Below are positions 46,653-54,777 of a stretch of DNA of 59,834 nt, in pieces. Position numbers and translations under genes: made by a program. How positions within the stretch are numbered: position 1 is the first letter of the stretch; each line of letters begins with the position of its first letter. Under the pieces are notes generated by a model. The model made no database searches. It had not been told where the DNA came from and worked only from the letters and a program-made list of their open reading frames with translations. The stretch is from Poteriospumella lacustris (lineage: Eukaryota > Sar > Chrysophyceae > Chromulinales > Dinobryaceae). The stretch is taken from contig SMOI01000115.1 in the NCBI GenBank assembly GCA_008000375.1, positions 2,505 through 62,338 on the forward strand, given 5' to 3'.

Positions 46653-47655
46653 TCTTTACTTCGTCTCTGTTGGAGACGCCTTGATGTTGAGCATAAATCT
46701 TGGTGACGATGGATCGATCGACCCCATGTCCAAGGGAACGGTGAAACCCATGGTGGTGTTGAGGTACGCATTCATCAAATAGCGACCTTTGAATCCCTCC
46801 GGCTTGACATCCATGAGCGAGACCATGAACGAGCGGATGTTGTCCAGGAGCGCCGTGGGCTGGAAAGAGACCTTGCCCAGAGCTGCGTGAACAACGCCTT
46901 GGCGCTCCGTTTTGAACTGAACTGCACCGGCCTTGGCGTCTTTCACCGCTTTGATCACGTCGTTAGTGACTGTGCCCATTTTGGGACTGGGCATCAATCC
47001 ACGGGGACCCAAGATCTGAGGAAAAGACGATCAGGACAATGAAGTGATACAAGAAAATGTCCCAGCGAGCAACCTACCTTTCCGATCTTTCCCACTTGAG
47101 CCATCATCTGCGGTGTAGCGATGACTGTGTTGAAACTAACGTCACCCTGTTGAATCAGAAGAATGATTTCTTCTGCTCCTGCTACATCTGCACCTGCTTG
47201 CTTCGCTTTGACCACATCGTCGCCTTGTGCGATAACGCAAACACGCACCTTCTTGCCTTGACCATGTGGCAGTTTGGCGACACCCTTGACGTTTTGATTT
47301 GGTTTGCGAGGATCCAGCCCCGTATTAATGACAATGTCAACGCTTTCATCGAATCTCGCCCAAGAGAGCTGTTGAACAAGGGTCACCGCATCGTGAATGT
47401 TCTGAGGTTCCTTCGGAACAGAAGCTGCCGCGGCAGCCTTCTTTTGCCGCCGGGTGGGAACAGCGTTCGTTCCAGATGACGCATCGGTGCTGATTGATGA
47501 AGCTGCGGCAACACTAGAAAGATGAAGGGCATGCTGCATTCTGCCTTCTAACACATTGACTCCTCCGCGGAGTCCACGGCTCACAGCTAACAGGCCACAG
47601 AACATTTTTGGCGGTTCGTTTTGGGGTCACCTGCACGGTGGAACTGTAACGTATT
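46653..47655 (-). repeat. Right arm of the uL1 palindrome (1003 bp)
   Basis: Exact inverted copy of 45404-46406. Sequence beyond 47655 shares nothing obvious with the region left of 45404, so the outer junction is sharp and little promoter came along. Confidence 0.95.
46656..47605 (-). CDS. Organellar ribosomal protein uL1, copy 2 (inverted duplicate)
   Basis: Intact second copy, exons 47078-47605 and 46656-47015, encoding the same 295 residues as copy 1 with the same intron. Because the intron is present, this is a DNA-level duplication and not a retrocopy. Only about 50 bases of the native upstream sequence are shared, so expression depends on whatever promoter lies to its right (47,656-47,970). 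The two copies converge tail to tail, their stop codons 252 bases apart. No frameshift or stop is present. Confidence 0.9.
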
Positions 47656-47970
47656 TGATTGATCACAGCAATCACAATGCATAGATAGATGGTAAGGCCA
47701 TGGATTACATAGGCGGAAGAACCGCTCAAGCTGGTGGACAAAGTCACTTGTCGTGCATCGATGTCATTTGTCGCCTCTAGACAAATGGACAAGAACAGTG
47801 ATGTGGGATAACAGTGCGCCATAATACGCGACGTAAAAACAATCCTGTGGACAATACTTCTGACGTACTAACCGTACGCGATTACACACAGACTACATAG
47901 GCAGTGTAGAAATGAATTTGTCACTATCGGTGAAGTGATATAATGGGGATTCTGGAGGTCTTAGTCACAA
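47656..47970. other. Unique region between uL1 copy 2 and the ASH-domain gene
   Basis: These 315 bases are not part of either palindrome. They would have to serve as promoter for uL1 copy 2 and as the 3' flank of the ASH-domain gene. I see no motif. Confidence 0.35.
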
Positions 47971-50604
47971 TCATAGCGGCGCCGTTTGGTTGAGATTGTC
48001 CAGCAGACGTGAACGAGAGCGATTTGATTGTAAGTTGTTCTTTGGGGTTCGCGCTTGGTTGCTGTGAGACATTGGGGAAGCAGGTGATATGGGGGTCGAT
48101 ACATCAAAGTATCGGATTCCATCGTCGACAAACTCAGTCTCCATATTCGGTCGACTGTTTGAGCGAGACCACACCATCGCTCCGGAGGCAGATGACGTCC
48201 GTTGCAGCTGCAATCGCGCCGACAGAGTAAGCGCACCACCAATCGACGGTGGTACGGGTGATTGAGGTCGGGGAATGGAACGCTGTCGCTCAAGAGTACG
48301 CGGAACCAATGGAGAACTCCCAGCTGCCGCACTTTCAGCCAGATGTGGTGTGATTTGCTGTCCAGTCCTTGTACTGGGCAGTTCAGTGAGCGTCGTAAAT
48401 CGCCCACTTGGCCATCTGTCCAACGACCCCAAAGGTGCATTGTTGTTGGTCGTCTTGATGTTCGCATTCAAGGAATTCGACAATGTTGCAGCTGTATTCG
48501 GCCGGGACAAGGTTAACGGCGACACAGGGCGAGCTGCCGGGGTGACAGCAAGACGTTGGGCCATGAATGTTGTATCCCAATCACTGCGATTCGTTCCGCT
48601 TGCTGTTCCCATGCGGCTGTTCGAGACGACGTTCGAAGCGGTTGATGCTCGAGTTCCCGTTCCACTGTTTGTTCGTCGAGAAGATCGAGACAATAAAGGA
48701 CGAAGAGATCCTGCTGTACACACAGGAAATACATCGCGATGGGCGACACAGTCAACCCTGTAGAATACCGGACAAGAAATCATGCAGGCTCCACCATTTC
48801 CAGACTGTGAACGGAAAGTATTCACCGCCGCGCTGGTGCGACCGGCCTGAGTGGAGATGGGTGCATGGCGAGGGGCCATACATAGCACGTCAACATGTCC
48901 CAGAACGCGGCAATTATGCTTTGGCACCGTGAAAGTCACACAAACATGACGTGGGAGCCCAGGGATGAGCATTCTTGAAAACGTTGAAATGTGAGTGTCA
49001 ACAGCCTGAAAGTCTCGTGCGACGGCATCCAGAAAGATATCATCTCCACAGCCATTGGAGACCCGGAATTGTACAGTGACTTTCGCTCCACCTTGTAGGA
49101 GGCCCAGATCAACCACAGGGCCTTTCGTCGGCAAGAAATCAGTGCTATTTGCAACTGGAGGAACGTAACAATATTTTGACAACTCTTGCTTGGCAAGACG
49201 AGAGTCGTAGTCCGCCTCATAAGCAGCTTTGAGCGCCTCAAGCGAAGAGTCGTGAAATACTGAAAGGACTGACGATGCGACCGAAAGATTATCGTCGTCA
49301 TCATCGTCCCTTTCATCAGGCGCAGTAAAACGGTACTGTGGGGAAGAAATGCCGGGTTTCATCTTCCGGGCGGAACTACCCCCGCTCTTCTTGCTGGGCT
49401 TCGAATAGTCATCGTCGTCTTCACTGTCGTCATCCATTCCAATTGCTGAACCGGGCTTTTTTTGCTGCTTACTGCTTGCCGTTGAGGGAGTTTGAATCGG
49501 TTTCTTTGCGCTTGCATCACGAGGAGAGTCCAGACCAAAGTTGTTGTCTTCGTCATCGTCATCATCCCCTACCTTCTTCATCAGTAGAAGAAGGGCACTT
49601 GAGTCAGATGGATGAAGCTTTTCCTCAAGAGACGCTGGGAGGAGTGACTTCCTCTCTGGGGAAAACTGCACACCTTTCGCTGTCATTGCATTCGGCAACG
49701 GCTGCGGCCGGATGACATTCTTCGGGTTGGCCCCACGCAAGTGCCGCTCTTCATATTCCAATTCCCCGAATATATTCAGTTTCTTGCCTTTCCCAGGTGT
49801 TTTAGCAGTGGACTTTGCACCAGCATTTCCCGTGCCCGCCTTCACCTGGGAGAGCTTTCGCGCGTCAGTGTCAGCGCGAACTTCAAGTCTCGTTCGCAGG
49901 TTTGTTTCTCCTTTACTTCGATAGTTCAGTTCGCCTTGCGTCTGGCGACCTTTTGTTCGAATGAAGTTGTTGATAAATTGGATATCCGGTAATCGCAAGT
50001 AGTGGCAGAAGGATTGCAGGATTTGCGCATTGCGAGGCATAAACCCTTCCAATGTAATAATCAACTTCTTCAGACCCGGTTTGTGATAAGCCCAGAGGGA
50101 CATCCGAATGATGAGGTCCTTAAACTCATCAAAATCAATAACAGTAAATGTTCCGCGACCTGCGAGAACATGCACTCGCGCGATATCTCCCCAGAGCATT
50201 TTCAACTCTTCACGCGTCAAGAGTCTTGGAATCACCTTAAAATCTCGACAGAATATCTCCACTTTACTGAACGACATAAAGTTTACGTCTTCTTCCGCAG
50301 CAGAAAATGTAGCGTGGGAAGAAGCAGTTTTAATTCGCGCATAAAATTGAAAGATCAGAAGCAATGTGTTCGTCGCTTCATCGGGGTTGAGATTGGCCGG
50401 CAGAGCGTCCGTCAATTTGTACTGCCCCAAAATTTGTATCCCCGTCTCCCGACAAGCCCGTTCTGCTGCATCCGCTTGTTCAATGAACTCCTCATAAACA
50501 TCGGCAGCTTCCGTGTCTATGGTCTTCACAGTTTGAAGAGCCATGGTCAGCTGATCTGGGGCGTCATTTGCTGAGGAAATCAGAAACGCTTCTGAAAGCA
50601 TCAT
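47971..50604 (-). CDS. ASH/MSP-like domain protein with EF-hand-like region, probably ciliary
   Basis: From the first ATG (50604) the product is 877 residues; the frame is open upstream to 50955 without an ATG, so a 5' exon may exist. An N-terminal helical part is followed by an EF-hand-like pair (FMSFSKVEIFCRDFKVIPRLLTREELKMLW and FTVIDFDEFKDLIIRMSLWAY) whose Ca ligands are mostly lost. An acidic/Lys low-complexity linker follows. KGPVVDLGLLQGGAKVTVQFRVSN with VPKHNCRVLGHVDVLC then looks like an ASH/MSP-type beta-sandwich, as in hydin and other axonemal or centrosomal proteins. The last 250 residues are Ser/Thr/Pro-rich. The combination suggests an axoneme or basal-body protein; the exact orthologue is not recognised. 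Its 5' end and promoter are copied in the right cyclin palindrome arm. Confidence 0.65.
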   Translation of the reverse strand: MMLSEAFLISSANDAPDQLTMALQTVKTIDTEAADVYEEFIEQADAAERACRETGIQILGQYKLTDALPANLNPDEATNTLLLIFQFYARIKTASSHATFSAAEEDVNFMSFSKVEIFCRDFKVIPRLLTREELKMLWGDIARVHVLAGRGTFTVIDFDEFKDLIIRMSLWAYHKPGLKKLIITLEGFMPRNAQILQSFCHYLRLPDIQFINNFIRTKGRQTQGELNYRSKGETNLRTRLEVRADTDARKLSQVKAGTGNAGAKSTAKTPGKGKKLNIFGELEYEERHLRGANPKNVIRPQPLPNAMTAKGVQFSPERKSLLPASLEEKLHPSDSSALLLLMKKVGDDDDDEDNNFGLDSPRDASAKKPIQTPSTASSKQQKKPGSAIGMDDDSEDDDDYSKPSKKSGGSSARKMKPGISSPQYRFTAPDERDDDDDDNLSVASSVLSVFHDSSLEALKAAYEADYDSRLAKQELSKYCYVPPVANSTDFLPTKGPVVDLGLLQGGAKVTVQFRVSNGCGDDIFLDAVARDFQAVDTHISTFSRMLIPGLPRHVCVTFTVPKHNCRVLGHVDVLCMAPRHAPISTQAGRTSAAVNTFRSQSGNGGACMISCPVFYRVDCVAHRDVFPVCTAGSLRPLLSRSSRRTNSGTGTRASTASNVVSNSRMGTASGTNRSDWDTTFMAQRLAVTPAARPVSPLTLSRPNTAATLSNSLNANIKTTNNNAPLGSLDRWPSGRFTTLTELPSTRTGQQITPHLAESAAAGSSPLVPRTLERQRSIPRPQSPVPPSIGGALTLSARLQLQRTSSASGAMVWSRSNSRPNMETEFVDDGIRYFDVSTPISPASPMSHSNQARTPKNNLQSNRSRSRLLDNLNQTAPL

Positions 50605-50981
50605 TCTCAGCCTATGTTGCTCTCTTGTTGATCGTAATACTGGAAGAACTAACGATTCTGTCGCAAGGCGAAAGATAGTACTCGATATTGTATTGTTTCG
50701 TGACTTGATTGATGGAACCAGAGCCAGAGCATCGCCAAGTCGATCTTGAAACGAAACGGCCGACGTGTCGCTGGAGCTTGGGGCGCTCGGAAGGCCGGAC
50801 ACAGAAAAAGTAGTCGTTGTTTTTTGGCGATAATTTTCTCTGCCGCATGAAATGGTCGTTGCTGCCTGAGCCGAATCGGGAGCACGAGAAATGCAATATC
50901 TACAATACAATCCACGTATCCAACGATTCCGTTGCTCTTTCTTCCAGTTTTCCAACGGTCTTCCCCATCTTCTTCCTCAAA
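50605..50981. promoter_or_regulatory. Bidirectional upstream region of the ASH gene and cyclin B (duplicated)
   Basis: These 377 bases separate divergent starts and are repeated exactly at 53871-54247, so both cyclin copies have the same proximal promoter. Open frames cross it on both strands, but stop density is low in all frames, so this is weak evidence for coding. Confidence 0.45.
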
Positions 50982-52084
50982 ATGAGTAAGTTCGGAATCT
51001 CAAACGAAAATATGCTTCGCGCGGCACCGAAGCCCCTAGCCCCTGCTCCTGCACCTGTCACATCTCGCCGCCGAATCCTTGGGGACATTACCAACTCCCA
51101 CGTTGACGAAGACAACAGAGATGCCAGCAGAAAGCCTGCTGCCTATGACGCCGACACCCGCATGCAGCTGGATGTGCCCACCACGGAGACGAGAATCTAC
51201 ATGCAACGTCCTCCTGACGACATCGATGCCAACGCCCGTGATCTTGAGAATCCCCAAATGGCAGCTTCTTACGCGAATGACATCTATGAAAACTTTTTCA
51301 ACCTGGAGAGAGAGTTCAGAGTCAATCACAACTACATGTCTCGTCAAGAAGCAATCAACGAGAAGATGCGCTGCATTTTGGTCGACTGGCTGGTAAGTTC
51401 AGTTGCCGGTTGCTCATTGACGCGATCTGTGGTCTAACTTTCTCAATGTTGTCATAGGTGGAGGTTCACTTGAAGTTCAAAATGGCTTTGGAGACTCTGT
51501 TTATCACTGTCCAAATCATCGACCGATATCTTCAAGTCCGCCAAGTTCGTCGTTCTCGTTTGCAGCTTGTTGGCGTGAGCGCTCTTCTGGTGGCATCGAA
51601 GTATGAAGAGATCTATCCTCCGGAGATCAAGGAGCTTGTTTACATCACTGACAAGGCTTACACCAAGCAAGAGATCTTGGAAATGGAGGCCGACATTCTT
51701 GCGGCGTTGGACTACCAGTTTTGTGTCCCAACGACCCACACCTTCCTCTGCCGCTTCTTGAAGGCGGCTCATGCTGATCGTGTCATGGTGCAGATGTGCT
51801 GCTACTTGGTGGAGCGCTCTCTCCAGGAGCACGCGCTGCTGAAGTATCTTCCTTCTCAGATCGCCGCCGCGACGGTGTTGATCGCACGCATCTCCATGAA
51901 GAGACATCACTGGAGCCCGACCTTGTTGAAGTACACCACGTGGGACGAGCCTGATCTTGCCGCGTGCGTTGAAGACTTCAAGAACATCCTCAGTGTGCCC
52001 AACAACCAGCAGAACGCGGTGTACAGAAAGTACTCCAGCAGCAAATTTGGTGCAGTGGCGAAAATGGCCTTGGCGTTCCACTAG
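50982..52084 (+). CDS. Cyclin B, copy 1
   Basis: Mitotic cyclin that activates CDK1. Two exons, 50982-51392 and 51458-52084, with a 65-bp intron; 345 residues. An APC/C destruction box RRILGDITN is at 30-38. The cyclin box starts at MRCILVDWLVEVHLKF, split by the intron after DWL, and contains LVGVSALLVASKYEEIYPPEI and YTKQEILEMEADILAALDY, which are characteristic of B-type cyclins. The C-terminal cyclin fold follows. The ATG at 50982 gives MSKFGISNENM; the open frame extends upstream into the shared promoter but the D-box spacing fits this start. It is the left half of an identical convergent pair. Confidence 0.95.
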
Positions 52085-52199
52085 TCGCCCCTCGATTTTC
52101 ATTTGGCAGCAGCTTGCGTTGGTAAAATCGCCTTCCCCGGTATTCTGCAGCCAAAGCTATCATTGGGCCCACGGCAAAACGCCATCGGCAGCGGTAGCG

Positions 52200-52652
52200 G
52201 GTATTAAGATACAGCGTAAACCATTCTTTAAGTATTTAACCTCGAACACTTTGTAACTTTATTCTTTCATTCACTGTTCTGAGTACAGTTTGATTCACTC
52301 ATCGAAATGCTTTGACTTGTACTGTCGCGCATTCACATGAAATTGTTAGTGCTTATTGTTCTCATCTCTACTTAGTCAGTTCGTTGGGTTAGTAATTTGA
52401 TGATAAACAACGGTCTTCCACTACCAATTCGATGATGCTCTTGAGCAATATTGGCAGCGATGATCGCTTCAGTGCGACTACCTACGATGTCATCTTAATT
52501 CGCAACCACCTGCTCGATTGAAGTTGAGAACGAGACAGTTAAGCCATTTCGTCTTGTGAACTAGTCATCTGAAACAAAGAACAGTGAATGAAAGAAAACG
52601 TGAAGTGCTCGGGTGAAATACTTAGAAGCGTTTTACGCTGTGTCTTACTACT
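52200..52652. other. Diverged centre of the cyclin B palindrome
   Basis: From 52200 and, reading back, from 52652 the two sides remain homologous for about 75-80 bases (shared blocks ACAGCGTAAA, AAGTATTT and TTCTTTCATTCACTGTTCT) but with several substitutions and small gaps. About 300 bases in the middle (52,281-52,577) have no counterpart. Confidence 0.85.
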
Positions 52653-54270
52653 CGCTACCGCTGCCGATGGCGTTTTGCCGTGGGCCCAATGATAGCTTTG
52701 GCTGCAGAATACCGGGGAAGGCGATTTTACCAACGCAAGCTGCTGCCAAATGAAAATCGAGGGGCGACTAGTGGAACGCCAAGGCCATTTTCGCCACTGC
52801 ACCAAATTTGCTGCTGGAGTACTTTCTGTACACCGCGTTCTGCTGGTTGTTGGGCACACTGAGGATGTTCTTGAAGTCTTCAACGCACGCGGCAAGATCA
52901 GGCTCGTCCCACGTGGTGTACTTCAACAAGGTCGGGCTCCAGTGATGTCTCTTCATGGAGATGCGTGCGATCAACACCGTCGCGGCGGCGATCTGAGAAG
53001 GAAGATACTTCAGCAGCGCGTGCTCCTGGAGAGAGCGCTCCACCAAGTAGCAGCACATCTGCACCATGACACGATCAGCATGAGCCGCCTTCAAGAAGCG
53101 GCAGAGGAAGGTGTGGGTCGTTGGGACACAAAACTGGTAGTCCAACGCCGCAAGAATGTCGGCCTCCATTTCCAAGATCTCTTGCTTGGTGTAAGCCTTG
53201 TCAGTGATGTAAACAAGCTCCTTGATCTCCGGAGGATAGATCTCTTCATACTTCGATGCCACCAGAAGAGCGCTCACGCCAACAAGCTGCAAACGAGAAC
53301 GACGAACTTGGCGGACTTGAAGATATCGGTCGATGATTTGGACAGTGATAAACAGAGTCTCCAAAGCCATTTTGAACTTCAAGTGAACCTCCACCTATGA
53401 CAACATTGAGAAAGTTAGACCACAGATCGCGTCAATGAGCAACCGGCAACTGAACTTACCAGCCAGTCGACCAAAATGCAGCGCATCTTCTCGTTGATTG
53501 CTTCTTGACGAGACATGTAGTTGTGATTGACTCTGAACTCTCTCTCCAGGTTGAAAAAGTTTTCATAGATGTCATTCGCGTAAGAAGCTGCCATTTGGGG
53601 ATTCTCAAGATCACGGGCGTTGGCATCGATGTCGTCAGGAGGACGTTGCATGTAGATTCTCGTCTCCGTGGTGGGCACATCCAGCTGCATGCGGGTGTCG
53701 GCGTCATAGGCAGCAGGCTTTCTGCTGGCATCTCTGTTGTCTTCGTCAACGTGGGAGTTGGTAATGTCCCCAAGGATTCGGCGGCGAGATGTGACAGGTG
53801 CAGGAGCAGGGGCTAGGGGCTTCGGTGCCGCGCGAAGCATATTTTCGTTTGAGATTCCGAACTTACTCATTTTGAGGAAGAAGATGGGGAAGACCGTTGG
53901 AAAACTGGAAGAAAGAGCAACGGAATCGTTGGATACGTGGATTGTATTGTAGATATTGCATTTCTCGTGCTCCCGATTCGGCTCAGGCAGCAACGACCAT
54001 TTCATGCGGCAGAGAAAATTATCGCCAAAAAACAACGACTACTTTTTCTGTGTCCGGCCTTCCGAGCGCCCCAAGCTCCAGCGACACGTCGGCCGTTTCG
54101 TTTCAAGATCGACTTGGCGATGCTCTGGCTCTGGTTCCATCAATCAAGTCACGAAACAATACAATATCGAGTACTATCTTTCGCCTTGCGACAGAATCGT
54201 TAGTTCTTCCAGTATTACGATCAACAAGAGAGCAACATAGGCTGAGAATGATGCTTTCAGAAGCGTTTCT
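52653..54270 (-). repeat. Right arm of the cyclin B palindrome (1618 bp)
   Basis: Exact inverted copy of 50582-52199. Past 54270 the match resumes after a 9-base deletion for about 17 bases with one mismatch, then stops. Exact homology thus ends just inside the ASH gene's coding start. Confidence 0.95.
52768..53870 (-). CDS. Cyclin B, copy 2 (inverted duplicate)
   Basis: Intact copy with exons 53460-53870 and 52768-53394, encoding the same 345 residues, D-box and intron included. The full proximal upstream region is duplicated with it, so this copy is probably expressed. The two genes face each other tail to tail with 683 bases between stop codons. No disabling change is seen in the coding sequence; all differences found lie more than 100 bases past the stop. 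Confidence 0.92.
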
Positions 54271-54287
54271 AGCAAACGACGCCCCAG
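54248..54287 (+). pseudogene. Broken 5' end of the ASH-domain gene, duplicated with cyclin B
   Basis: Starting at the copied ATG-ATG (54248), the frame reads MMLSEAFL as in the intact gene, then lacks nine bases (the codons for ISS-type residues) and continues ANDAPE before leaving the gene entirely. This marks where the duplicated segment ended, 40 bases into the neighbour's coding sequence. Confidence 0.8.
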
Positions 54288-54777
54288 AAGTATCATATGG
54301 AACGGGTCACGATTTTATACGTGATACTTCTCCATACTGAATCCTTAGTATCCAGACTGAATCATACTCACGAAGTCACGATATGGAATACTATCTTTCG
54401 CCTTACGACAGAGTGGGCAAAGTCCAATGAGTTGCGTGGCTGCAGCTTTTGGCTTTTCATAGCCAGATAACCTCGTGGGAGAAAGACGACAACGAGTTCG
54501 CCAGTCAGAATTGTATTGTCATAAGATGTGAATGACAAACCATACGAAGGGCACTTCCTGCAGAGAGTTAAGACCACCATACCAATATCATTTGAAGAGA
54601 AAATGTCTGCTTTTCTCCCTGCGGCCGAAAGAAGCTAATCTGGTTGTGTTATTACTGCAAGACTTTAAAGCCATCGAACCCAAAGCCGTGTGCACGCTCT
54701 TATTGGCGTTAGAAATTTCCACCCCTCCGCTCTGTACCCTTGTGTACGACACAGCATATATTTGCAGTGATTTACGA
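54288..54777. other. Intergenic with a decayed second copy of palindrome sequence
   Basis: 54373-54413 (AAGTCACGATATGGAATACT, then CTATCTTTCGCCTTACGACA) resembles 54146-54195 of the palindrome arm with a gap of about ten bases and a few substitutions. Between them, AGAAGTATCAT at 54287 and GTGATACTTCT at 54322 form an imperfect inverted repeat. The rest shows nothing. Confidence 0.6.

Larger units (their letters stand above)
50582..52199 (+). repeat. Left arm of the cyclin B palindrome (1618 bp)
   Basis: Inverted repeat of 52653-54270 with no indel: position pairs sum to 104852. All frames of both arms read identically. The arm includes the first codons of the ASH gene, the whole bidirectional upstream region, cyclin B with its intron, and 115 bases after the stop. 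Past 52199 the two sides stay alignable to about 52280 but differ at many positions. Confidence 0.95.

Noticed and set aside
45580-47479. 140-codon ORFs antisense to both uL1 copies
   Set aside because: Identical because the DNA is identical; they cross the intron and have no coding support.
45404-47655. Retrotransposed copy of uL1
   Set aside because: The spliceosomal intron is kept in both copies and no poly(A) tract or target-site duplication is seen.
45404-54270. Palindromes as terminal inverted repeats of a transposon
   Set aside because: The arms consist of host genes; no transposase or integrase is found and the outer ends show no common terminus.
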